From the NCBI GenBank assembly GCA_026168455.1, contig CM047427.1, positions 41,264,846 through 41,328,845 of the forward strand: a stretch of DNA of 64,000 nt, read 5' to 3'. Source of the stretch: Theocolax elegans (lineage: Eukaryota > Arthropoda > Insecta > Hymenoptera > Cerocephalidae). The notes under the pieces were generated by a model, which worked only from the letters and a program-made list of their open reading frames with translations, had not been told where the DNA came from and searched no databases. This document shows positions 15,541 to 26,764 of this stretch, piece after piece; position 1 is the first letter of the stretch; the number at the start of each line of letters is the position of its first letter. The translations under genes and the position numbers were made by a program.

Positions 15541-15655
15541 CAGTGTTAACCCTTCCACTCCACACATACTCTTTATTCTTACAACAGGAGACCAGACACC
15601 GCCGCGGGACACCGGACACCATCGCCGGACACCGGAGAACGGATGAATTTTAATA
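15541..15655. other. Satellite edge with GACACCGG short repeats
   Basis: The last recognisable monomer decays at about 15,540. The array is then joined to a GC-rich stretch in which GGACACCGG-type words recur (about 15,596-15,640), followed abruptly by AT-rich DNA. A loosely similar GGACGCCGGACAC word followed by AATTTTAATTATAA occurs near 35,612. It may mark the border of another mobile element, but I could not define ends. Confidence 0.4.
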
Positions 15656-16239
15656 TAATATAGATTTTGGTTATAACAAATTATTTTATATTATATTTCT
15701 TATAAGAAATATTAAATTAAAATCCTTATAATTTAATGAAATAAGTTTACAACATGTAATATATTAAATGTATATTCGATCCTTGATTTAAAAATAATGA
15801 ATGTCACTCAGAATGTCAGTCTCCTTTGCATAAAACAATAATATTTTACTTACAAATTTCTATTGCAAAATATAACCATAATCTACAAGATCCTATATAT
15901 ATGCTAATTAAATAATTCGTATTTTATTGGATTTATAATGTATAATGGTTAACAAAAAATTTAATAGCAAAAAAATACTCACTCGCTTACGCTCGCTATT
16001 TTTTTATTTTTTTATTTTTTGCTATTATTTGATTAGTGGTATATTAAATAATATGAACCGTATTTCTGTCTATTAAAACGTAGTTCAGTATATAGATGAA
16101 AAACAAATAGTAATATTGTTAGAGTACCAATTTAATATAATAAAATATATATTGTAGGATTCTGTACGAAGTATTACATTAAATAAATAAATATACAGTA
16201 AATGTATGAGACTCAATATGTTGACTCCCAGAAGTAGAA
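15656..16239. other. AT-rich intergenic DNA with one strong hairpin
   Basis: No gene is recognisable. At 15,960-16,025 an AT-rich inverted repeat (AATAGCAAAAAAATA and TATTTTTTGCTATT) encloses a GC-richer core, TCACTCGCTTACGCTCGC. Cores of similar composition lie near 29,908 and 32,192 beside candidate Helitron ends, so this may be the stump of a non-autonomous element. Confidence 0.4.
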
Positions 16240-16517
16240 TTTAAAGGAAAAGGATCTATTGTAAAGGATTCCCTTCGGGGAGGTCCTCGTAAACACGTTG
16301 AGTGGAGGTTTTTGCGAGTGTGTGGGTGTTTTGTGCGAGTGGAGATTTTTGACTCCAGAATGTGATTAGTATCTCTACGGCTTTTTTTGTTGCCTTGAAA
16401 AGGGACGGTAAAAAAACGTCCGAAACGTCGGCATAAGCAAAAACTATGTTCGTAGAAATCAATAAAACCTTCTTTTTATTAACAAATTCTGAACGAACGA
16501 TAATCTCTCCCACCATC
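16240..16517 (+). repeat. Short dispersed repeat with hammerhead-like stem (copy A)
   Basis: This is the best-preserved member of a ~280-bp family seen at least six times in the window. It starts near TCTATTGTAAAGGATTCCC and ends near CGATAATCTCTCCCACCATC. At 16,403-16,426 it carries GGACG, a short A-rich loop, CGTCC and then GAAAC, preceded by CCTTGAAAAG. This resembles the stem II/GAAA half of a hammerhead ribozyme with a degenerate CUGANGA box. Hammerhead motifs are known in Penelope-like retroelements and related short repeats. The assignment to such a family here is inference. Confidence 0.7.
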
Positions 16518-16675
16518 TAAAATCATCATTTTTCCGATTTTAGTTATATTATCATCGTTTCCCTTTTTTTAAAAAATAGTTCATAAGACCTGTATACATT
16601 TCAGATTTTAATTTAACTTGATTTTTTCTCAAAAAATATAATCTTGAACTTATTATTTTTATCCATGCGCAACGG
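16518..16675 (-). pseudogene. Helitron N-terminal domain fragment
   Basis: On the minus strand this segment matches the Helitron fragment at about 39,345-39,500, including the stretch that reads as GLMNYF and MYTGL-type residues. Both copies are joined to the short dispersed repeat at the same point. It is only ~155 bp, has stops in frame and is not functional. The family assignment rests on its similarity to the better copy at 39.2 kb. Confidence 0.6.
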
Positions 16676-17240
16676 CTGATCGCCACTTTGTAAAGTTTTA
16701 AGTGAAACAACAATTAATAGGCAAATGTTTTCGATAAATCAAACAAATAATTTAACGAAAAATGGAACTCGATAAATCAATACTTAGAATCCAACGAAAG
16801 CTTAACGTTTACGAAAAAGAAATTTTTATCGTAAAACTCAGATGACTCGAACGACCGAGTCCGGCTGATACATATGTACTAAGTAGCGATAAATTTGTCG
16901 CGTGCAGCGCCAGACCGTCAGCCACCTATCGACCAGAGCCTGAACTACCGTGCATCCTGTAAGTGTAGAAACTTTTATTTTTTTAAAAATGAAGCAAAAC
17001 CATTTTTTATATAAAATATAGCCTATGACACTTCATAGTACATAAAGAAACTACAGTTAAAATTTCGTTACAATCGATTGTATGCTTTTTGAGATTTTTG
17101 CGCACATACAAACAAACTCTTCCTCTTTATATAATAGTAAGATAAGATATTTAAGTTGACATGAAATATGTCAAATCATGTCGACTTATGCCAAAGTATA
17201 TTATATTGAAAGAAATTATAAAAAAATATATAGAACACTA
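16676..17240. other. AT-rich intergenic DNA, no gene seen
   Basis: The region is AT-rich. A GC-richer island lies at about 16,850-16,955, followed by CCTGTAAGTG, which resembles a splice donor. No open frame or recognisable protein accompanies it. Confidence 0.4.
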
Positions 17241-17605
17241 CAAAAAGTACCAACGACCGGACCATGGTACTTATACGTAATTTGGGTCGCTGATTCCGAA
17301 TCCGGGGTCAGTTTGCCCCATCAGGTCGTATTCAAGGTTAACTAAAGGTCAAAATATCAAAATTCAATAAAAATAGGCTAAAACCATCGTATTTAGGGTT
17401 TTTTGGGCTCGCTGATTCCAAACCCAAGGTTACTTAAACCTAATAACCTCAAAATCAAGGTTATTTAAAGGTCAAATCATCGAAATTCATTAAAAAAAGG
17501 CTACAATCATTGTATTTTGGGTTTTTTTGAGTCGCTACATCCAAATCCGAGGTAATTACAAACCAATCAGGTTATGGTCAAGGTCAGTTGAAGGTCACGG
17601 ACGTA
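17240..17605. repeat. Tandem repeat, ~121-bp period, three diverged copies
   Basis: Three diverged units begin near 17,278, 17,398 and 17,520. Each contains GGGTYGCT followed by ATTCCRAAYCC-type sequence, then GG(T/G)TAA or GGTCA words and AAAATTCATTAAAAA-type spacer. The last unit ends in TCAAGGTCA and GAAGGTCA. It is non-coding. The degree of divergence suggests age. Confidence 0.7.
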
Positions 17606-17689
17606 AATAGAGTGATAAGATTTAGTTATTTATTAGTCATTTATTAGGACAATGTAAAAAAGCAACAAAAATATGGTTGTTGGTTTTTC

Positions 17690-17800
17690 CCACCGTTAGC
17701 ATTTGGTTCGGAGAGACCGATATTATATATTATACATATATATATTATACATATATACCTATCACCGAACGATAAATTCATTTTCATTTCAAAAGATTTT
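17690..17800. repeat. Fragment of the CACCGAACG/TTCGG repeat module
   Basis: TTCGGAGAGACCGATATTAT, a TATA-rich spacer and CACCGAACGATAAATTCATT match the module at about 62,758-62,815 (TTCGGAAGGACCGCTAATTA ... CACCGAACGTTAAATTTATT). That module belongs to the ~395-bp repeat at 55.8 and 62.3 kb, so this is a dispersed fragment of it. Confidence 0.5.
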
Positions 17801-17913
17801 TATATTATTCTTATCCTTGCCCTAATACAAATGTGTTATTTTTTTGGAGAAGACAAGTAAATCTGAAAATATTGTCATTGGTAAAATACATGTTTTTAAA
17901 AATAAAGGGGTTA

Positions 17914-18964
<1,051 letters not shown>

Positions 18965-21735
18965 ATTTCATTTTAGCAGTGATTTATTCCATGGCATCAT
19001 CCCATTCGATATCCACCCGATACGAATACAGGTTTCCACCTTGGAATCAGGAAATTTTCTCGGCCGCTCACTTACGTCTTTGGTCCACGAAATGTACCAG
19101 GGGTCCCTAGTAGTCTGGCTCCAAGAGACGGATGATATGGCTGGCTCGTCTTCCTCATACATACAAGAAAGTGCATCAAGAACATGGTTGAGAGCTCCTT
19201 TCCTGTGCTCAATAGTACAATTATGAGACTGGAGTTCAAACGCCCATCTGGCGAGCTGTCTTGTTGGATTGTGTATATTGCATAACCAAAGAAGACTACT
19301 ATGGTCAGTGAAAACTTTAAACTAGTAACCTTCGATGTATGGTCTACACTTCTTAATTGCCTATACTACAGCCAGGCATTCCCGCTCTGTGACGCTTTAA
19401 TTGCGTTTGGTGGTCGAGAGGATTCTACTGGCAAACTCCAAGACTCTCTCTTCTCCGACGACAATCTGTAGCAACACTACACCGATACCAGTGTCAATTG
19501 CGTCTGTCTGGACCATGTACTCAACGTTCTCATCGGGAGTTTGCAGAACGAGTGCTGTCATTGACAGAGCTTTAAGCTGCTGGAAGGCGCTCTCTTATTT
19601 TTCCAGGCAAAGATACTTCTGGTCTTTTTTGTCAGACGCGTTAGCGGCTCAGTTATGGTAGCATAGTCGTGCATGAAGCGTATGTAGCAAGATGCCATAC
19701 TGAGAAACCGTCTTAGCTACTTCAAATTCTTGGGAGCCGGATATTCTTTCATCGGGTGCGTTTTAGCTGGATTAGGTCATATCCCGTCTCGGTTAACTCG
19801 CACACCCAAATATCTCACTTCGGACTGTCAGAAAACATACTTCTCTCGGTTAACAGATAAACCGGCTTCTGCCAAGCGAGCTAACACCTCGATCAACAGT
19901 TGCTTATGTTCTTGAAAAGTCTCAGTGACAATAATGATATCGTCGAGATATGCATAAGCAACCGGTTTGAGTTCTGGTCCAATCATCTGATGGATCATGC
20001 GTTGGAATGTCGCGTCAGTACTGGAAAAACCCCATTCCAGGTACCGTAAAAGCCATTATCGGCTCCATCTGGTGGTACACACAGCTCATGTCGATCGTGG
20101 ACATGTATCGGGCTTTCTTGAGTTTGCGTAGGATATCCTACATATATAGCAAAGGATACGCATCAGGTTTCGTTAAAGCGCTGACTTTCCTAAGATCGAT
20201 GCAAGAACGCCTAGCATTCTCACCCTACTTCGCAATCACTACGGGGCAGGACCAACCGTTTTTCGAGGGTTCAATAACGTCAGTCTTGAGTATCTCGCGA
20301 AATTGACGTTGCATTTGCTCCCGAATCTTATCAGAGACGGGGTAGTCCATCTCTTTGATCCGATCTTTGGCAAGGTTGTGGACAACACTCGGTCTAGAAG
20401 TTCGCGCAATTTTCTTTGCTCTACTTCTGTTGCGTCCGCAATACCTGCTGACGATAATGAAGCATTGCCACTTTCCATACTGGCCACTTCCAGCTGTAGG
20501 ACTTGATCCGTTCCCTTTAGAAACAAACGGTCGGAATCTGAGTCTAGGACGGCTCGGAATGCTTGGATAAAATTTACTCCGATGTAGCATTCAGCATCCA
20601 GGTTCGGCATGACCGCAACACGTATTTCTCGAGTCTCTTTACCGATGGATGAGTACTACGGATAAGTAATACAACCAGCGAGCTTGGCATTGCCAACTCG
20701 CGACTCGAGAAGTGACCTGGCTTGAGCGATTGCTACCTGCAAATAGCTCGGATCCATTGCGGTTGTCGATGCACCTGGATCGAATCCACTTACGTCAACC
20801 TAACACCACCAGCGTGTCCCGTCCTCAGGACTGTAACTAGTCGGCTAGTACTAGATGACACTAACTTTAAGACATCGCAGGTCTCCAGATCCATTCCGAC
20901 TTCCTGGGATTTGACAGGAATAAGTCCTTTCCTTTCTGCTTAACTGTAGCTGGGCTATCTCGGTGATCGGGAGTCAGACCTCTATCCTCCTTGGGGACCC
21001 CTCTCCTTTGGTGTGCGGTTGTCCCCACTAACCGCTTTCCCGCGCATTTTTTGCGCAGTCAGGGCACGTCCTGACGGTGTATCTCAACTTACCACAAGTG
21101 TGGCACTTGATCGGCTTGGGCAAGAAAGGCACTGATACTCTGGCTAATGTCGCCAGAGAATCGGACTCTCCACATACGAACCACCGCACCAACATCGCGC
21201 GGTGTCCCGGCCGATCTCGACGTTGGTCGGAGTCGTAAAAGTTCTTCAGAATAGGGTAGGAAGAGCTTCAACATGGAGGCTGTCTCGGTCTCCGTGTGTA
21301 ACCCCTCCACCAAGTTCCTCCAGCATCTGTATGAGGTGCTTGAGACCCCTCAGGCTCTATCTTCATCTGTTGTGGTCCGATGTCCATCTCGTCCAGGGTG
21401 TAACATATATAGTTGTTTATGCTGGAAGCTTGAGCCGTTGACGGTGTGCATCTGCGCTTCCAGCTCTTTAACCCGTTCCGTCAAAGTGGATAATCTGCTT
21501 ATTTGCTTCGCTAAAGTAGAAGCAAAATTCTTTGGTATCTCGAACTGAATGCCAGTATCGGATACCAAAGTTATACACTTTTCCTTGTTGGTTTCTTGGC
21601 CGGAGGTGTCCGACTGCCCATCTTCCACTCGCTCGTACGTATCTTCTACTTCTAGAGAAAGAGTTCTCTGTAGCACCTCTAATAGATCTGGGTTAGAAGC
21701 CGGATCTGGAATCTCCGGATTCTGGGCAGTCATAG
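18965..21735 (-). pseudogene. Decayed Ty3/gypsy retrotransposon gag-pol, integrase missing
   Basis: Reading leftward on the minus strand the order is as follows. A gag-like region (21,735-21,090) with coiled-coil character comes first. A zinc-knuckle remnant near 21,060-21,110 has spacing C-x2-C-x4-Y-x4-C, with tyrosine in place of histidine. A retropepsin remnant near 20,770 (GASTTAMD) and a protease C-terminal part (20,610-20,500) follow. Reverse transcriptase comes next, from MDYPVSDKIREQMQRQFREI through STIDM to an intact YLDDIIIV motif at about 19,930-19,953. Ribonuclease H ends the series (TDHSSLLWL and RKGALNHVLDALS at about 19,160-19,320). Stops and frameshifts interrupt every part. 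The order gag-PR-RT-RH is typical of Ty3/gypsy. No integrase motifs and no paired LTRs are visible, so it is truncated on its 3' side and inactive. Confidence 0.88.
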
Positions 21736-23121
21736 ACTTAAATCAACCTGTCCTCCGCCTGTTCCGCCTGACACGATCCTCATTTGAGTCTGTCTCGGCT
21801 GCGAACTCTTGAGCCGTATAATTACCCAACAGCCACTATTGGAGTCGTTCGGCTTTTTTATATAAAAAGCCGTCTGTACGCATCTCTAACGACTTCAAGT
21901 GCGCCTAAATTTGTTCGCTGAATTGCGTACCAATCCACTGATCGACTTGCGTGGTCATCGATTCCGCCATTTTGATCTTAACAAGATTACCGCTACGCTC
22001 ATTTACAAAAAAAATTTTTTGAGTCGCTATTCACTTTACCTCTCCAAGGTATGCTTTTCTTCAAATTATTAGGCGGCTTTAATTAATAAAATTATTGGGG
22101 CACTAAGTTGAAGAATAAATTCTTTTTCCTTTATAATTACAAGTAAAAAAATGAAGTACACCTATTTGAAATTTGCTTTTCTGCCTAATATAAAAAATTT
22201 AGTTAAAGAATTATATTTTTGACAATAAATTTTACAAATAAATCGAGAGGAAATATTGACTTTGTAAAACGCAGAGTAATTTAATATATTATAAAACAAT
22301 TAAAACTAAAATATTAAACGTAAACAAAAATTTTACGAACTGTTAATAAATTAAATTAAATAACGAGAAAAAATTTGAATCCGCCTAAATATGAAAAAAT
22401 CGAATTTACTTCGGCTCTCGGTCACCAACGCACGCTAAATATATTACAAAATAAATAAACAAATAATTAAATAAATAGTTAAACAAATATAAATACTTTC
22501 CTAAATAACTAAATGTGAACGCTGCTGAGAGGCAAATCGATCTATATTTCAATTTTAAAATTCAAATTTACTATTATTTGTACATGTAATTAATTAAAAA
22601 AAAATCATTATTACCGACCTCGGATTTCTTCTAACCAAACTAAATAACAATAAAAGAAAATCCGGTTCAAACTTACAAATTATTGTCTAAATACAATAAT
22701 TTTAAGGTTAGAATTAACTGCAGACCGATTAATCTAACTTTTTGTAATAACAAATATACTAATTAACGTAACTAGTATATAATAAAAATTACACGTAAAA
22801 TCCACTTGTACTTAAAAAACTGGTAAATGTAAAGGAAGTCGTTAATAAAAAATCTATTAAATTAAACTAGATTCACTTCCGTTTTTACAATAAAATCCTA
22901 TTTTATGTGGGCACCTATGTAGGCACAGCCCGTATCACAAAAAAAAACGCAATCTAAAAATGTACGTTTTCGTCATGTAGGCGTAATCTAGAATTTAAAG
23001 TTGGGTGTCATACAATCCCAACCTATTAATTTACGTTGGAAGCCATGTAACAATTTGACTGCCGCGCGGATGTTTATTTTATTATCGCTGCTGCTCAGCG
23101 GTACGGTTGAACTTACGGTAT
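21736..23121. other. AT-rich DNA upstream of the gypsy remnant
   Basis: The first ~300 bp are GC-richer and may be the 5' leader or LTR of the gypsy element. On the minus strand they contain a TTTATATAAAA box near 21,855-21,872. The rest (22,050-23,100) is AT-rich with no recognisable gene. Confidence 0.35.
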
Positions 23122-23360
23122 TTAACCTTTAGAGGACGGGAATTTTTTGGTTCAAAATCTTCTTCTTTCAATAAAATTAATGTCTAAAAACATCGCATCA
23201 CTTTTAACCTTTAGAGAACGGGGATTTGGGTCTACTGTTCTCTCTCACTTTTCTATAGAAATCGAGTTTTTGTGATGTCTCACATCCCAAAACTAACACA
23301 TGTAAAGGGTCGATCATGGGCATGGTCCGTATAGGGGCCATCCCGTCCTCTAAAGGTTAA
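23122..23360. mobile_element. piggyBac-type MITE (231 bp, 16-bp TIRs, TTAA duplication)
   Basis: A perfect 16-bp inverted repeat, CCTTTAGAGGACGGGA at 23,126-23,141 and its complement at 23,341-23,356, is flanked on both outer sides by TTAA (23,122-23,125 and 23,357-23,360). TTAA target duplication is the hallmark of piggyBac transposases. The interior has no coding capacity. It contains a second diverged TTAACCTTTAGAGAACGGG at 23,204 in the same orientation as the left end, so the element may be a dimer or carry subterminal repeats. Confidence 0.82.
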
Positions 23361-23770
23361 ATAAACGTATTTTTCTCGCGTTGCGGCGGTGGTTACCTAT
23401 CCGCTCTATCAAATCCGTTAAGTGTTAGTCTAAAGCCGAGGTCCGGTTTCAGATAACAACCAGGTAAAAATCAAATCTGAAATTGACCGCGAAATAGGGA
23501 TATTGCTTTGAGCACTTGTGAATTAAAAGTATACGGGATCTTAGGATCACAAAAGGAATCGTACGTAGATTAAAATTCAATTACTCAAACACTGGATTGA
23601 ATTTATATTAATAGCATGAATTTATTGAAATAAATATAAAAATGCATTATACACAAAATATCTTTAAATTACAAGTCGGTAAACAGCCGACTTGTAAAGA
23701 GAGAGGGGAAAATATCGCAAACAAAAATAATATACACAGTCAACGGGACTGGTATAGCGCATCACCTGGC
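23361..23770. other. Intergenic DNA, no gene seen
   Basis: Mixed-composition sequence follows the MITE. Nothing recognisable. Confidence 0.3.
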
Positions 23771-23776
23771 TGGTCG

Positions 23777-23823
<47 letters not shown>
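23771..23823. repeat. (CT)n microsatellite
   Basis: About 25 near-uninterrupted CT dinucleotides. An open frame runs through it and translates as Ser-Leu repeats, which I regard as chance. Confidence 0.95.
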
Positions 23824-23826
<3 letters not shown>

Positions 23827-23904
23827 TGCTCCCGTTGCGGTATCGAACGAGTGGTCCGTTCGCCTGTGCATCGGGGTTGCGTCGCTACAGGTCGATTTCC
23901 GACG

Positions 23905-24165
23905 GTGCAACACTCACGGTAAATGCAGAGTTGGCCTGCAGTTAAAATACAGTCAGGGCGGCTATATTTCTTTTAAGCGAACGCGAATCTCTCCCTCACC
24001 TACGTATTCAGGTACGCGCGCGAAGCCGATCTCGCCCGTCTAGCTACGACGAACCGAATCGAGCCGAATCTTGCCGGCCCGAGCCGATGCAAACATTACG
24101 ATACTGTTCGCTCGTGTTGCTCGAATTCGTCAAATGGTAAGGTAAACAATACCTTACTTTTACAA
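23905..24165. repeat. GC-richer dispersed repeat, copy 1
   Basis: From ACTCACGGTAAATGCAGAGT to AAGGTAAACAATACCTTAC this matches 35,750-36,055. Shared words include GGCCTGCA(C/G)TTAAAAT, AAGCCGAT(T/C)TCGCCCGT and GTAAGG(T/C)AAACAATACCTTAC. The second copy has an extra ~100 bp in the middle. The family is not recognised. The GGTAAGG...CCTTACC words form a short hairpin at the right end in both copies. Confidence 0.65.
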
Positions 24166-24440
24166 TTTTCTATATATATTAAATACTATTTATTCAAATA
24201 CTATTTATTTATTATTAACTCCAGACATTACAATATTTTACAATAAATGTATCCCATAGAGGTGCACACTGCACCTGTGCATAGGAGCCGAAGAACTTAA
24301 CACTATATCCTAATACTAAATTAACCAAATACTATATTTAATAAGAGTTTTGCAACTTAATCAGTATAACTAGTATACTGTTTATTGCATCACTCTTTTA
24401 CATTTTTTTTAAATTACTTTTTTAAACATTTTTTCCTTAT
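24166..24440. other. AT-rich DNA, no gene seen
   Basis: No recognisable feature beyond AT-rich composition. Confidence 0.3.
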
Positions 24441-25320
24441 TTTTCACCAAAATCTTGTTAATATGGCTCTAGCAGTTGTGAACGTTTCTGTTGTCGCATT
24501 TCTGTTTCTTGCAAAAATAATTTTTTCGATGTTGTTTAGTGTTGCAGGGCAAGTGAGTCCAACCGCACAAGTGACTCTGTAATGTGAAAATATTTCTTGA
24601 TGTTGTTTTGAAGAATCACATTTACATGCTGATGTAAATACTATATCATCTATAACTACTAGATCTTTGTATTTAGGATGATGTTTCAGTGGGTAAACAG
24701 AATTTGTAAAAGTTTGTTTTCCTCTTATTCCCCTATCAAAATAGAAAATTGCTTTATTCGATCCAATGTAGTTTAGATCTCCATAGGTCATGCGGTAAGA
24801 GTTAACTTGCTGTAATTTCTTCCCTGGTGGATTAGTGACCTTCATATTTGAGACATTATCTTCAGCCATTTTGTCTATTTTAGTATATACTGATTCTATA
24901 GGATCATCTTTTTTTTAATTAATTTTTAATTTCACAGACCTTATCAAATAGATGTTTTTTGTCTTTTTTCACTGTTTTATCCGGTATAGCTTTTTGTTTA
25001 TCACTCAAACTCACCACGTCCTCTGCAACTGAAACTGTAACTGCAAGTTTATATGCCTCTTCAAGAAAGTTCATATTAATTACTTCAGTTGCAATAGAAT
25101 TAAATTGCTGATATTTTCTGTGTTTTGCATTTTATTGTAGCTGTAATCAGATATTCTGCGATGCGATCGTTTGTAGTACTTGTTACATTTACCATTTGTG
25201 CATAGATATGTTCTAACATTAAGTAATAATTTGTCAAATACTGCCGTATCCTGTAGGACTTCCAATGCAGGATTTACACATCTAACAAATTTACTATTTT
25301 TATCTGTTAAAAATGAATTA
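24441..25320 (-). pseudogene. Unrecognised broken gene (three co-oriented blocks)
   Basis: Three protein-like blocks lie on the minus strand in one order: 25,320-25,080 (ends ...MQNTENISNLILLQLK, with CTNGKCNKYY), 25,070-24,917 (acidic/lysine-rich, contains AEDVVSLSDKQK) and 24,910-24,441. The last is a 141-codon frame from ATG at 24,869, continuous with upstream codons, and has cysteines in ACKCDSSKQ and TCAVGLTCP. Stops separate the blocks. Amino-acid composition is protein-like rather than low complexity, which favours a real ancestral gene with frameshifts or missing introns. I do not recognise the family and assign no function. Confidence 0.45.
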
Positions 25321-25445
25321 ATTATTTAATTGTTTGCAAGTACCTGGTTTTTTTGACTAATTAACTTACAAAACCATATTTTTATTCGAATAGAGTCAAT
25401 TTTTACTGAGTTATTCATACTAATTCTTTATACGTTTGTCTTGAT

Positions 25446-26760
25446 TCAGTTTTTTAATTTTGCTTTTCTTGCTTTAATATTATCTATATTTTTAAGTTCG
25501 TTTGGTAAAATATTGTAATAGCTTACTGCTCTTATATAGCTGCTCTTTGAACTGACTTTGCTACATCGACGTGGCATTTGGATATTCCTATTTCTTGTTA
25601 TACTTTTTGAGTTTTTATAAATTTCTTGCAATGTACTATAATAAAAACTAAGGGATTCAAAAATAAAAAGTTTGTCAATATTCATTGGATTTTTATCGCT
25701 TATAAATTTATTTTTATTAATTATTTTAAGCAATCTATTTTGTTGATTTTGTATTATAGATTTGTTATTTGCATATGCACCACCCCAAGCTATTATTCCG
25801 TAACAGATTACACTATGGTAAAAAGCATAATACAGTGTTCTGAGAGTATGAGTGGACATGATTTTAGCTATTTTGTGAAAAATAAAAGTTAGATATTTCG
25901 TCTTTTTGTATATATACTCTATGTGCTTATCCCATCTCATGTGACAGTCAAAAATAATTCCTAGATACTTTCTATTTTCCATTCTTTGTAATTCTGTTCC
26001 TTTTATGTCCATATGAAAATTTATTGGAATACAATCCTTATGGTTCACAAAAGTTAAATATAATGTTTATCAATATTAAGTGAAAGTTTGTTAAGTGCTA
26101 GCCAATTTGCTATTTTATTAAAATTTGAGTTCATAATTGTTTCTACTTCTTTCCAACTATTGCTTGTTGATATTACTGCAATATCATCAGCATAAGATAA
26201 TATTGTATTATCTGGCATTGCTGTCAATAGATCATTTACATATATAATAAATAATAATGGTCCTAAAATTGTGCCCTTAGGTACTCCAGTTGTTATTTTA
26301 TACACTATATGTATCATTTATTTTTACCCTTTGTTCCCTATTACTTAGATAACTTTTTATCAACTTCTGCGCTTTACCCCTAATCCGTACCTATATAATT
26401 TATCCAACAAAATAGCATGGTTAACAGTATCAAAAGCTTTGGCTAAATCAAGGAAAGTTACTGTTATTGGAGTGTTGGAATCTAGGTTATTGTATATTAT
26501 GTAAAACCATATTAGTTGTTTGCTAGTATGTTACTGTCATTTATAAATTTAATTAATCTAGTGATTATAATTTTTTCGAAAATTTTTACTAAGTTTGAAA
26601 TAAGCGAAATAGGTGTATAATTCGTTGTTTTATGTTTCTCGCTACTCTTGTGAATCGGAATTATTTCTGCTGTTTTTAATGCACTTGGCCAAGTAGTTTT
26701 TTCTATACATAAATTTATGACATTTACTAATATTAAAATTAATAACTACTAGTAATTAAT
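25446..26760 (-). pseudogene. Non-LTR retrotransposon reverse transcriptase, part 1 (RT and C-terminal)
   Basis: The minus strand carries reverse transcriptase blocks in order. KTAEIIPIHKSSEKHKT at about 26,690-26,640 and AKAFDTVNH near 26,440 come first. GVPKGTILGPLLFIIYVNDL and YADDIAVIS (26,317-26,150) follow. A 200-codon frame (26,048-25,446) then carries KYLGIIFD, the RTLYYAFYHSVICYGIIAWG palm/thumb region and a LINE-type C-terminus (SYYNILPNELKN). The catalytic YADD is intact, but frameshifts at about 26,050 and 26,330-26,400 break the frame. This is a jockey/CR1-group ORF2. The continuation lies beyond the repeat inserted at 26,765-27,041. Confidence 0.88.
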
Positions 26761-26764
26761 AAGT

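Noticed and set aside
247..15653. Dozens of overlapping open frames of 60-350 codons on both strands
   Set aside because: They come from a stop-poor 59-bp satellite monomer. The frame rotates each monomer, both strands are open, and no start or splice context is conserved.
23642..24043. 133-codon frame through the CT microsatellite
   Set aside because: It consists of a Ser-Leu run plus the dispersed GC-rich repeat, with no protein signature.
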